19,575 nt of DNA from JAKEHA01 sp035687255 (GCA_035687255.1 DASRYI010000249.1:1-19575), one strand, 5' to 3'. Numbered from the stretch's first letter, positions 10,354-18,658 are shown. The notes: generated by a model from the letters alone, not told the origin. Made by a program: numbers and translations.

Positions 10354-10875
10354 TTAATTTTCACCTCTGCGCCGCAACCGGCGGGAAGGGCGCGGATCCT
10401 TCTTTCGTTTCTTGTCTATCTTGTATTCCTGGTTGATGAGGTTGGCACGGACGACGTCGCGCAATGCCACCACCACATCCCCGCCGTCGGTATCGAGTGT
10501 GAGGTTTCCACTTATACAGGACCGTATACGGCCTGTATATGTGATTCTCTCCTCACCTTCCCGTTCCACGGCAACACGGGCTTCACTACCCGCGAAGCGC
10601 TGATAGTGCTCTTCCGTCACCAGAGGTCGGTTGTTTCCCGGTGATGAAACTTCGAGCAGGTAGCGGCCGGGAAACGGGTCCTCCCGTTCCAGCACCAACC
10701 CGATTGCGCGGCTAACACTCGCGCAGTCGCTGATGGTCACGCCGCCCGGTCTGTCGATGTAGAGACGAACCACGGGGCTGCGGGCGCTGCCCACCACTTC
10801 CAGCTTCACACACTCGACGCCCATCAACTCGAGTTCGGGACCGATGATCCCGATCAGATCCCGTTCGTTTGCCAT
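10354..10875 (-). CDS. rimP: Ribosome maturation factor RimP
   Basis: RimP binds S12 and helps 30S assembly. The 173-aa protein has the N-terminal alpha/beta domain and the signature RYLLEVSSPGNNRPL (71-85), followed by the SH3-like C-terminal domain and a very basic tail (KIDKKRKKDPRPSRRLRRR) not present in short family members. The ATG at 10875 (MANERDLIGII) gives the usual family start. A longer open frame to 10977 would run through the intrinsic terminator, so it is rejected. No strong ribosome binding site is seen. The gene leads the rimP-nusA-infB operon. A 27-bp palindrome lies inside its coding region. Confidence 0.96.
   Translation of the reverse strand: MANERDLIGIIGPELELMGVECVKLEVVGSARSPVVRLYIDRPGGVTISDCASVSRAIGLVLEREDPFPGRYLLEVSSPGNNRPLVTEEHYQRFAGSEARVAVEREGEERITYTGRIRSCISGNLTLDTDGGDVVVALRDVVRANLINQEYKIDKKRKKDPRPSRRLRRRGEN
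10513..10539. repeat. 27-bp near-perfect palindrome inside rimP
   Basis: TATACAGG (10513-10520) and CCTGTATA (10532-10539) are perfect 8-bp inverted arms. They flank the perfect 10-bp palindrome CCGTATACGG (10522-10531), with a single extra base at 10521. It is much richer in A and T than its surroundings. It encodes YTGRIRSCI within the SH3-like domain of RimP, so it is in frame and not disruptive. Confidence 0.75.
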
Positions 10876-10946
10876 GAGATGGGCCGACCCTGCACCCGGT
10901 GACGAAAACCAGAAAATCGCGCGCTGGGCCCTTCGACCCCGGGACC

Positions 10947-10976
10947 AAAAACAAAAATGGGCGGCCCCGCCACCCA
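10947..10976 (-). terminator. Intrinsic terminator upstream of rimP (candidate attenuator)
   Basis: On the minus strand an 8-bp stem (TGGGTGGC with GCCGCCCA, one G-U pair, GGG loop) is followed directly by TTTTTGTTTTT. This is the best terminator in the window. It lies about 20 bases after the start point expected from the promoter at 11003-11031 and 72 bases before the rimP ATG, so it could attenuate the rimP-nusA-infB operon. Alternatively it simply ends the sprA transcript. Confidence 0.85.
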
Positions 10977-11002
10977 CTACTCACACGCACAACGCTCGGG
11001 GA

Positions 11003-11031
11003 TTAATACCATAATCCGGCCATTTGCGCAA
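11003..11031 (-). promoter_or_regulatory. Candidate sigma70-type promoter of the rimP-nusA-infB operon
   Basis: The minus strand shows TTGCGC (11031-11026), a 17-base spacer and TATTAA (11008-11003) in an AT-rich patch. Initiation would be near 10996. The -35 match is three of six and the -10 match four of six, but the spacing and position ahead of the operon fit. Confidence 0.5.
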
Positions 11032-11081
11032 GCCACCCCCCATTGGCCATCCGGCGCCGCCGCAGGGCCTGTCACCGGCCG

Positions 11082-11129
11082 CCCCGGAGGCAACTTCCCT
11101 GCGCTCGTTGCCGGGGTCCCCGTCCGGGG
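11082..11129. repeat. Two adjacent GC-rich inverted repeats after the M28-type gene
   Basis: CCCCGG (11082-11087) pairs with CCGGGG (11111-11116) and CAAC (11091-11094) with GTTG (11107-11110), forming one stem with a 3-base bulge and a 12-base loop. A second short stem is CCCC/GGGG (11118-11121 with 11126-11129). They lie 46 to 93 bases past the stop codon at 11175 and may stabilise or end the upstream transcript. No U-tract is present. Confidence 0.45.
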
Positions 11130-11174
11130 CCACCCGCTCACGCGCTCGAGCCGGGGATTCAGCCGGCCGGACGG

Positions 11175-12119
11175 CTACTTTGGATACTTGAAGTTGAAGA
11201 CGATATCGCGCAGGAGGATGCCGACCTCCTCCACACGCGGGCGGTCCACGGCGGTGCCGTCATCCTTGAGCGTGTGCCAGGGCGCGAAGTCGTATCCGAA
11301 GAGGTCGATGGTGTGGATGCCCGCCCGCAGCAGCGGAACGTGGTCGTCGATCATGGGCGCGCCCGGCGACGAATTGAAGGTGTTGAGGTGGAGGGCGCGA
11401 GCCCGCGCAAACACGTAGTCCATGAGCTCCGGCGAATTCTCCTGCGAGTAGCCCTCGCGTTTCACCGTGGTGCCCTTTCCGCCCACCATGTCGAGGAGGA
11501 TGGCCGCCACGGGATGATATCCGTCCAGGTTGGCGGCAAAGTGCTGCGAACCCAGCAGGTAGTGATCGATGTCCTCGTGCTTGCCGTAGTCCTCGCCGTC
11601 GAAGAACACCAGGTCGAGTCCGATTCCCTGCGGCGCACGCGTGCCCGCCAGCCGGGCGATCTCCAGGAGGATGGCGGTGCTGGTGGCGCCATCGACGGCA
11701 CCCAGGATGGGAACGTTCCACAGCGTGGAGTCCGGCTCCTGGTCGGCCCAGGGCCGTGAATCGTAATGCGAGGCCAGCATCAGGCGGCGCTTTTCGTCCG
11801 GACCGAAGCTGCCGATGATGTTCATCATCCGGATGGTGCGGTCGCCGTACGGATCCTTGATCTGGAACGGTTGCACCGTCACCTGCGCGCCGTACCGGCG
11901 CAGCGTGCGTGCAATGTAGGCGGCGGCGGAATCACGCGCCGCGCTTCCGGGAACGCGCGGACCCAGCGCCAGCTGACGGTCGATGTGCACCACGGCGCTG
12001 TCCACCGAGAACGCCGGTGGTTCGCCGGGATTGCATCCCGGCAGCAGCAACACGGCCACCGCCGTCAGCGTGCAAACGGCCAGCCACAGGTTGATTCGTG
12101 AAGGGATGGTGTGGGGCAT
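11175..12119 (-). CDS. M28-fold lipoprotein, glutaminyl-peptide cyclotransferase-like
   Basis: The 314-aa protein has a lipoprotein signal with lipobox LLPGC (lipidation at C29), so it is probably membrane-anchored and faces the periplasm. The rest is an M28 zinc-hydrolase fold. The motifs fit glutaminyl cyclase better than a plain aminopeptidase: LASHYDSR (H118), GAVDGAT (D143, zinc ligand), FFDGED (E176 catalytic position, D177 zinc position), LLDMVG (D210), DDHVPLLRAGI (D258) and PWHTLKDD (W281, H282 zinc). Glutaminyl cyclases turn N-terminal Gln into pyroglutamate. Residue assignments come from recalled family motifs, and an M28 peptidase remains possible. The ATG at 12119 follows the sprA stop after 6 bp and has no strong ribosome binding site, which suggests coupling to sprA. 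Confidence 0.88.
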   Translation of the reverse strand: MPHTIPSRINLWLAVCTLTAVAVLLLPGCNPGEPPAFSVDSAVVHIDRQLALGPRVPGSAARDSAAAYIARTLRRYGAQVTVQPFQIKDPYGDRTIRMMNIIGSFGPDEKRRLMLASHYDSRPWADQEPDSTLWNVPILGAVDGATSTAILLEIARLAGTRAPQGIGLDLVFFDGEDYGKHEDIDHYLLGSQHFAANLDGYHPVAAILLDMVGGKGTTVKREGYSQENSPELMDYVFARARALHLNTFNSSPGAPMIDDHVPLLRAGIHTIDLFGYDFAPWHTLKDDGTAVDRPRVEEVGILLRDIVFNFKYPK

Positions 12120-12125
12120 GGTGCG

Positions 12126-15100
12126 TCAGAACGTGACCACCGCGGTCACGCCGACGCGCACCGTGGTGGTGGTCTGGTTGGTGGATTCGGCGTACTGGCG
12201 GGCGTAGTCGATGAATGCGCTCCCGTTGATGTTCTTCGAGAATGTATAGCGCACCGTCGGGAACACGCGCCACGACGATGACGACGGAATCGGCTCGGTG
12301 ATTCCACCCAGTGAGCTGCGCTCGCCGCCGGAGCGAGTGTATGCGATCGACATGCTGGTTTCGAGGGTGTTGTCCCAGCTCATTTTCTTGCCGAAAAATC
12401 CGATGCCCCCGCCTCCGCGAAAATCACGTTTCAGGTCCAGCGTAACACCGGTGTTGTTCGTCTTCGACTGCGAACCCCGGGTTTCGTTGGTGTTGGTGGA
12501 GTATGCCACACTCAGCGTCGTCTGCATCTGATTCTTCCAGGTCATATCCACCGCGGGTGCCAGAGAAAACGTCTCGGCGGATGACGTCGGGGGCTGGTCG
12601 CGCTGGCCGTTCTCCGAATGGGTCTGCTTGTAGTTCACGTTCATGCTGCCGGTGGTGAGGATGGGTTGCAACGGCTTGAAATTTCCCAGTCCGTCCCACT
12701 TCGCCTGGATATCGGGCCATGTCACCGCGAGCGTGCGCGTGTGGTTGGCCCGGAAATCCGTGTCGGTGGTGGCGCGCGTGTAGCGACCCTGAACGTCGAA
12801 AGACCGGCTCAGTTGTACACCGCTGTCGATGTTGAAACTCAAACTTCCGTTCTTGGAGTCGGGCACATTGTACCCTTCGATGCCCGCGTCGCTGGTCATC
12901 CCCAGGCGATACGCCACGTCGGGCCGGTCGGGAATGCGCGAATAGCTCGACCCCATCTTGTGCTGGATGTTGGCCGAGATGGGGCGAAGATTGACAAGAA
13001 TGTTCGCCAGTCCGCGTAGCGGATCGTGAGCACGCTTTGTGTGGGTGGTATCGGGCGGCGTCGTACCGGCGCTTCCCGCGCTCGTCGAATCGGGCCGCTG
13101 CGGCGACGGGGTGCGCTGACTGCCCCCGCGCGGGCCGGTATTGGATTCCGGCTTGAAGCCGAAGAGCTTGAGCACATTGCCGATATGGCGTCCGATATCG
13201 AAACGCAACCGGCCGGTGTCGTTGCGCGACGCGTTCGCGTTCCGGGTTCCTTCCGGATCTCCCGGGCCGCGCACGTTGGGACTCGAATTCTCGGCGTAGT
13301 TGGACTGCACTTCGATGCTGGGCTCAAAAATGCTGACGCCCATCCAGGAGCGCGGCGGCACAAAGGACACACGCGCGTTGTTGCCGCGCGCCACCTCCGT
13401 CCCGATGTCGACGCCGAGCCAGTCATGGGGAATGGCCGCATCCCGGTTGATGTACATCCCGAAGCTGGTCTCCAGGGACCGAAAAGGGTTGTAGCGCGCC
13501 GAGCCCTGGCTGTTCAGGGTGGCACTGTACTGGTACGGGTTCTTTCGGAAGTCTCCATCGCGGAAGGCCCAGCTGTTGCCCGCCGTGCGTGTCCCCGTGG
13601 ACGAGAGATCAATCGAGTTGAGCCACCACCGCATGCGGTTTTTTCCGAAGAGCGGCAGCGACTTGTTGCTCGCCCAGTTGAGCGTGTAGCTCACGCTGCC
13701 GCTCATGGTGGTGGAGGTGTCGCGCGACGAGGGACTGATGCCGCGCGTCTCGCTGTACGAGAAGTTGGGCCGCAGTGCGTCGAAGGTGTAACGCATCCAA
13801 ACATTTTTGGACGCCGAGCGGCGCGCCAGCGACGCACTGAAATTGCGCTGGTTGGATTCCGATCGCAGGCTGTCGCTGATGGCGGGATCGACAATCTCGG
13901 TATCGCTGTTCGGGGGAAACTTGGGCAACGACCGGGAGTGTCCGTAGCCCAGCGACAGCGGCAACGAGAATCCGGCCAGCGGCAGGAAGTACTGCAGGTC
14001 CGTGCGCGCGCTCAGGTTCAGCACGGTGTTGTCGGCACCCGAACCGCGCGTCTGCCTCAGGCCGCGGTAGTCGGCTCCGGTACGCGCCCAGTTCCCACCC
14101 AGGCTCACCGCGCCCCCCGCCAGGCTGATGTTGGCGCTGAGCCGCTCGGCGTGATCGAAATCGCGCAGGACATCGCCACTGTAGATGTCATCCAACCAGA
14201 CTTCGCCCGTTTGCGGCGTCGGGTTGGATACGTTGCGCACGCCCGCATAGAGAAAGCGCACGGACTTCAGGCTCGGTGATCCCATCATGCGGATGGGATA
14301 GGTAATGCTCGGATCGGCAATATCGGTCGCGGTTCCCGATACGAAGGTGGTGTCCGTCTTGGCGAACTTGAGGCCGGTAATCTGCGCGGTCTTGAGCGTG
14401 ACGCGCGCCCACCCCGTGTTGTTGTAGTGCTCCTTGGTGAACGGAACCATGATCTCGTAGTAGTTGGACTCGTTGGACCCCAGGCGGAAGTAGTACTCGA
14501 CGCCGTCGCGCAACTCATCGGTGTGCACCCAGAAATTGAGATCACGGTACAGCGTCATGTCCTGGCCATTGCCCAGGAATCGCTTGAGAATGCGCAACTG
14601 GGTTCCCGGTTCCAGATCCTGGTAGCGGATGGCCAGAGACGATTCCTTGTCCGACACCTGGTTCTGCGTGTTGGGCAGGACCGGCGGGACGTATACGCCC
14701 GGATCCGTCTTGGTGCTGATGGTGCCGATCGCGAACTGCGCGGTGGCCGTGGAGTCAATCTTGCTGGCCATGTCGCGCACGCCATCGAGTTCCCAGCGAT
14801 TGCCCTGAATGGAGAGCTCGGCGATCTGGATGCGATTCTTCCCCACGCCGGCTTCGGTGCCCACCACCGAATCGGGATGGTCGAACCAGATGCGCATGTG
14901 GCGGATCTCATCGAAGCGGGGGGTCAGCCCACCGCGCGCGATCACCTTGTTGTTGGTCAGCTTCACGCGATAGAGGCGCCAGGAATCATGGGCGTGCGCC
15001 GCGTTGTTGAATCCATCGTAGCCGGGATACTGGCGGCGGATGTCGATCTCCGCGGAGTCGGCCAGGTTGATCGTGTATTCGAAGTACGCGTTGTCGCGCG

Positions 15101-18100
15101 TCATCTGTCCGTTGCGATCCAGGTCTTCAGTATCGTAGTAGAAGTTCCCCTCGGTGCCGTTGACCTTGGTATAGCGCTTGGTGACGGCGTCCTTGCTGAG
15201 ACTGAAGTCATCCCCGTGCGGATCGGGGTTGGTGGGCGTCGCGCCTTCGTCGACGTCAAACACCCCGTCGAGGCCGGTGTCGTCGGTGTGCGCGGAGAAA
15301 CCGTCGCGCAGCTTGTCCTCGTCGTCGAACGCACCCTGACCGGGGTTGAAGAAGTCCTCATCGATCAGGCCCAGATCGATATGGAGTTTTCCCCCGCGTG
15401 TCCAGGCATCCGGTTTGAAGTCGTTGACCCAGATTTCCAGGAACTGCCCCTGGGTGATGTCGATTCCGCCCGCCGGAAAACCAAGCATGACGCCGGCGTA
15501 CTTGGCGGAATCGGCCTCGGTGGGTGTGTTGTCGAGATCGATATCCAGGGTCTGGACCAGCGTGTTTTCCTTCTTGTCCAGATTGGGATTGAAATCCTTG
15601 CGGTGCGCCGCGCTTTCCGCCTCGATGTTGTACCAGACGAATCCCAGACGACTGGTGGCGGGCTTGGTGAATCCGAACGCGTCGATGGGCAGGCTGGCCG
15701 GGTACCAGGACCGGCGTGACAGCGAGATACGGTTGGCGTCTTCGGTTCCCTCGAAGTCTTCGATGTAGGCTTCGTTCTTGGTATTGGGATTGGGCAGGCT
15801 GGCCGCGATTTCCCCGTCCAGGTTGATGGTGCTGGGCGCGTCGCTGTCCACGTACGGGAGCAGGTTGGCCAGGTCGGTGAGCAACCGCGATTGATGTTCG
15901 TACGACGCGGTCACACCGCCCACGATACCGCGGGACGGTTCTTCACCCAGACGCGGGCGCGTGTCGCTGGTGGCGCGTGACTCGTACAGAAGCGTGGTGC
16001 CGATGCGGGCGTTCTCTCCCAGCTTCGACACCGAGCTCACGCCCGCCAGCGTGCTGGAGCCGACGCCGCCCAGCGGTTTGTACTGATACTCGATGGTGAC
16101 CTGCGCCGTCGGCGTCAGTTTGGCCAGCGCGGACTCCTTGAGCGTCACTTCGCCCGTCTCGTAGTCGATTTCGTAGTCCGTGCCCCGCGTAAGCTGATCG
16201 TTTCCGATACGGATGACTTCGCTGTTCTCGACAATGTTGAGCGCATTGATCCGGAACGTCTTCGACGTGCTTACCGCGGAAACATGGATGACATACTGAT
16301 GATCATCCTGCTCCTGCGTGGTATTGAGCAGTTGCTCGTAGATCTTCTTCGACGTGTTGTACTGGTCGGCATACTGCCCGTGGAACTGGAACTGTCCCTC
16401 GGTCCAGGTGGTGACGTTGGTCGTGTCGGGCGCAAACGGTTCCAGCGACGGGAACGTCAACAGGCCGCTGGTCAGATCGACGTAGTAGTTGAGATCGATC
16501 AGGCCGTCGGGTTTTCCGGTTCCGGCGCGGTCGGTCTGATCGAGTCCGAAAATGCGCAGGTACTTCACGTCCGACCCCTGGGGCGTGTCGGAGTTGAGGC
16601 GCGTGGTGTTGAGAATATCCTCGATGTCGATCTTCAGCGAATTGCCGTCGATGTTGGTGAGCCCGAGGTTGTAGATGTTGCGCACCATCAACCGCCACGT
16701 GGAACCAAACGGGCCCGTCGGCCGGGGGTCGGGCGCCTTGAGCATCTTGAGCATGAGCGAATCCGCCGCGCTGTCCGGCGTGGGCGGGCGCCCGGTGGCC
16801 GGATCATTCACACCCAGAGACGAATACGATCCGCCCACCACCTGCCCGAACTCGTTGGTGTAGCTGACGCCGATCGCCTTGGTGGCACTCGCCGGGATGG
16901 GATCGAACAGCTCGATGCCGATGGTCTTCTTGCTCTGTGCGTCGATGAGAAAATCGTAGTCCTGGCCGAAGGTCAGCAACTGGAAGTCCTGGGCCAGCGC
17001 CGCCGTGGGGCGGCCGCCGGCATTGATCGCATCCGCGGCGGCCTTGATCTGCGAGCCGTCGCCCATGGAGTCGGGCATGACCCAGCCGTGGATGCGCGGC
17101 TGGTCGGGATGGATGAGCAGATCGTTGGGGGTGATGGTGCGATACACCTGCACGGTTTCATCGCGTGGGCCGATGAAGTCGCGCGGATTGGCGAAGTAGA
17201 AATATTTGTTCTTCACATAGTCCACGTCGTTGACGATGACCTCTTCGGATTGTCCCAGCGCGCCGCCCGAGGGGGAGAACGTGGCGTTGGACACTTCGCC
17301 CTGCTGCTTGGAGGCGATCACCGTGAAGTCGGTGGAGCCGGTCTTGGCCAGCATCTTGATGCCGAACAGCCCCTGCGCGCCCGTCGACACGCTCACCAGC
17401 TGCGAGCCGGGCAGCGAGAGGTTGGTGTTGCCCAGCTCGATCAGCTGGATGACTTCGTCCTCGTATCCCTTGTAGGCAAGCCGTACACGGTTGGCGTTGT
17501 CGCCGATCGACTCGCTGGAGTGGTCTACCTGGATTTCCACCTTGTCGCCGATGGTGCCGGTGAGGCTCACGTCCAGTTTCTGCTGCATGTCCAGCGACGG
17601 AAACAGCGACTGGTTCTGCCGCCCCTCGATACCGATGAACGGCTTGGTGACGTGGGTCTCGCCGGCGATGGTGATTTCCTCGCGGCCCCGCACCGTGATG
17701 CTGGTCTTGTCGGCGGGACCGAAGATCGACTCCAGGCTCTTGGGCATGGGCAACGGAATGTTGAACTTGATGCCCCCGGTATTGGTCTCACCGGGCGTGG
17801 GCGCGCTCATGACGCTCTGGCGCACGGCTTCCTTCCACAGGGCGTGACGCGTCTCTTGCGCGATGTCCGAGGCCACGCTGTCGATGGGCGTGATCTCCAC
17901 CTTCAGGTCCGGCACCACGTAATCGCGCGGCACGGTGATGGTCAGATCGCCGACGTCGACAGTCGAGTTCTCGAAGAAATATGCCCGCGGGACCGTGAAT
18001 TGCACGCGGTACCCGGGTATAACCGTGTAGTCGGTGATCGTGTGGGTGGTGGAGTAGTCCGTGGGGAGAAAGGTCTTTATCTTATAACGCTGGTTGCCGA

Positions 18101-18359
18101 TGGCGATCCGTTCCCAGTCGAAGGTCACGGTGGAGTCGACCAGTTCGTCCGTCACCCGGTCGCGGTAGAGGGTGTCATACAGACGGGAAACGTCGTTCAG
18201 ATCGATATGGAAGCCCGAATAGATTTCGGCGGCGTGCGAAGCCCGGGGCGCAACCAGCACCCACAGGCCGATCAGGAGGAGCCGGACCGATGTTCGTATC
18301 CAGCCACTACGGCGTGTGCATATACTCGACCGGGCGCGAGAAAAACAGTGGAAAGACAC
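12126..18359 (-). CDS. sprA: SprA-family giant outer-membrane protein (T9SS translocon homologue)
   Basis: The 2077-aa protein resembles SprA/Sov, the very large outer-membrane beta-barrel that is the pore of the type IX secretion system in Bacteroidota. The N-terminal third has the family hallmarks GGIKFNIPLPMPKSLESIFG (195-214), QSLFPSLDMQQKL (250-262) and IELGNTNLSLPGSQLVS (307-323). A hydrophobic signal segment (about 27-40) precedes SHA-A, a likely signal peptidase site near residue 43. Asp-rich calcium-type loops (DTGLDGVFDVDEG, and DTEDLDRNG near 1076) lie mid-protein. A Pro/Ser/Thr-rich linker lies near 1740, and the chain ends in strand VRVGVTAVVTF with a terminal Phe, as expected for barrel assembly. 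The start is a GTG at 18359; an in-frame TGA six codons upstream limits other choices. Bacteroidota SprA is about 2400 aa, so this form is shorter but intact. The gene symbol reflects family membership; gliding or secretion function is not shown. Confidence 0.92.
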   Translation of the reverse strand: MSFHCFSRARSSICTRRSGWIRTSVRLLLIGLWVLVAPRASHAAEIYSGFHIDLNDVSRLYDTLYRDRVTDELVDSTVTFDWERIAIGNQRYKIKTFLPTDYSTTHTITDYTVIPGYRVQFTVPRAYFFENSTVDVGDLTITVPRDYVVPDLKVEITPIDSVASDIAQETRHALWKEAVRQSVMSAPTPGETNTGGIKFNIPLPMPKSLESIFGPADKTSITVRGREEITIAGETHVTKPFIGIEGRQNQSLFPSLDMQQKLDVSLTGTIGDKVEIQVDHSSESIGDNANRVRLAYKGYEDEVIQLIELGNTNLSLPGSQLVSVSTGAQGLFGIKMLAKTGSTDFTVIASKQQGEVSNATFSPSGGALGQSEEVIVNDVDYVKNKYFYFANPRDFIGPRDETVQVYRTITPNDLLIHPDQPRIHGWVMPDSMGDGSQIKAAADAINAGGRPTAALAQDFQLLTFGQDYDFLIDAQSKKTIGIELFDPIPASATKAIGVSYTNEFGQVVGGSYSSLGVNDPATGRPPTPDSAADSLMLKMLKAPDPRPTGPFGSTWRLMVRNIYNLGLTNIDGNSLKIDIEDILNTTRLNSDTPQGSDVKYLRIFGLDQTDRAGTGKPDGLIDLNYYVDLTSGLLTFPSLEPFAPDTTNVTTWTEGQFQFHGQYADQYNTSKKIYEQLLNTTQEQDDHQYVIHVSAVSTSKTFRINALNIVENSEVIRIGNDQLTRGTDYEIDYETGEVTLKESALAKLTPTAQVTIEYQYKPLGGVGSSTLAGVSSVSKLGENARIGTTLLYESRATSDTRPRLGEEPSRGIVGGVTASYEHQSRLLTDLANLLPYVDSDAPSTINLDGEIAASLPNPNTKNEAYIEDFEGTEDANRISLSRRSWYPASLPIDAFGFTKPATSRLGFVWYNIEAESAAHRKDFNPNLDKKENTLVQTLDIDLDNTPTEADSAKYAGVMLGFPAGGIDITQGQFLEIWVNDFKPDAWTRGGKLHIDLGLIDEDFFNPGQGAFDDEDKLRDGFSAHTDDTGLDGVFDVDEGATPTNPDPHGDDFSLSKDAVTKRYTKVNGTEGNFYYDTEDLDRNGQMTRDNAYFEYTINLADSAEIDIRRQYPGYDGFNNAAHAHDSWRLYRVKLTNNKVIARGGLTPRFDEIRHMRIWFDHPDSVVGTEAGVGKNRIQIAELSIQGNRWELDGVRDMASKIDSTATAQFAIGTISTKTDPGVYVPPVLPNTQNQVSDKESSLAIRYQDLEPGTQLRILKRFLGNGQDMTLYRDLNFWVHTDELRDGVEYYFRLGSNESNYYEIMVPFTKEHYNNTGWARVTLKTAQITGLKFAKTDTTFVSGTATDIADPSITYPIRMMGSPSLKSVRFLYAGVRNVSNPTPQTGEVWLDDIYSGDVLRDFDHAERLSANISLAGGAVSLGGNWARTGADYRGLRQTRGSGADNTVLNLSARTDLQYFLPLAGFSLPLSLGYGHSRSLPKFPPNSDTEIVDPAISDSLRSESNQRNFSASLARRSASKNVWMRYTFDALRPNFSYSETRGISPSSRDTSTTMSGSVSYTLNWASNKSLPLFGKNRMRWWLNSIDLSSTGTRTAGNSWAFRDGDFRKNPYQYSATLNSQGSARYNPFRSLETSFGMYINRDAAIPHDWLGVDIGTEVARGNNARVSFVPPRSWMGVSIFEPSIEVQSNYAENSSPNVRGPGDPEGTRNANASRNDTGRLRFDIGRHIGNVLKLFGFKPESNTGPRGGSQRTPSPQRPDSTSAGSAGTTPPDTTHTKRAHDPLRGLANILVNLRPISANIQHKMGSSYSRIPDRPDVAYRLGMTSDAGIEGYNVPDSKNGSLSFNIDSGVQLSRSFDVQGRYTRATTDTDFRANHTRTLAVTWPDIQAKWDGLGNFKPLQPILTTGSMNVNYKQTHSENGQRDQPPTSSAETFSLAPAVDMTWKNQMQTTLSVAYSTNTNETRGSQSKTNNTGVTLDLKRDFRGGGGIGFFGKKMSWDNTLETSMSIAYTRSGGERSSLGGITEPIPSSSSWRVFPTVRYTFSKNINGSAFIDYARQYAESTNQTTTTVRVGVTAVVTF

Positions 18360-18658
18360 GTCGTTACCAATCGCTCAGGGAAAGTTTCCAATCACCTTCT
18401 CGTGGGTGTTTCGCGCCGAGTGCGCGCGGGGCAGTCGTCCTGTTTCCGGGACAGAAAATCGAGAAAGTGTCGCTCATCGGCGACACATCGGGACAAAGGA
18501 CAAGCGCCCCCGCCTGCCCGGTCCGATGGGTTCCGCGAGCCATCACAGCGCGCGCGGAGTCAGGGGCGCCAATGATTAAAACGTCTTGTCGGCAAACCAA
18601 TTATCAGTGATTATCTCGATGTCCTGACGTCCATGTCCTCCCGGAACTGAAGCCCGCA
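18360..18658. other. Divergent spacer between sprA and the LptF/LptG-like gene
   Basis: The 299-bp gap has no supported gene. An AT-rich island (about 18571-18620) in GC-rich surroundings probably holds the promoters for both directions. Nearer sprA there is a perfect 7-bp inverted repeat (18467-18473 with 18480-18486, 6-base loop), which would be a hairpin in the sprA leader. A 78-codon minus-strand frame crosses the AT island and ends just before sprA but looks non-coding. Confidence 0.6.
18586..18614 (+). promoter_or_regulatory. Candidate promoter for the LptF/LptG-like gene
   Basis: TTGTCG (18586-18591), a 17-base spacer and GATTAT (18609-18614) give four of six matches at both boxes, in the AT-rich island. 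The expected start near 18621 leaves a leader of about 38 bases before the ATG at 18659. Confidence 0.4.

Larger units (their letters stand above)
10876..11174 (-). other. Intergenic region between the M28-type gene and rimP
   Basis: This 299-bp gap has no supported gene. On the minus strand it holds, in order, two GC-rich inverted repeats, a promoter candidate, an intrinsic terminator and a short untranslated stretch before the rimP ATG. Open frames here on the plus strand have no ribosome binding site and no recognisable product. Confidence 0.7.

Noticed and set aside
9301..10644. 447-codon plus-strand open frame opposite nusA and rimP
   Set aside because: Antisense shadow of NusA and RimP with no domain or ribosome binding site.
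10876..10977. N-terminal extension of RimP
   Set aside because: It would translate through the intrinsic terminator stem and T-tract, and RimP family proteins start at the MANERDL position.
11041..11170. Possible tRNA or other known structured RNA in the gap before rimP
   Set aside because: The stems do not form a cloverleaf, no T-loop or anticodon pattern is visible, and the resemblance to RNase P RNA core sequence is too weak.
18301..18359. Twin-arginine signal in the SprA N-terminus (TRRSGWI)
   Set aside because: The pair of arginines is present, but the following residues do not fit the Tat consensus, and SprA-type barrels are exported by Sec.
16284..18575. 763-codon open frame on the plus strand opposite sprA
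   Set aside because: It is antisense to a clearly recognisable SprA protein. Its product is a shadow rich in Val, Asp, Arg and Gly, as expected from GC-rich codons read in reverse, with no domain.
18364..18600. 78-codon minus-strand frame ending 4 bases before the sprA start
   Set aside because: It starts with TTG in the AT-rich promoter island, has no ribosome binding site and no recognisable protein features.
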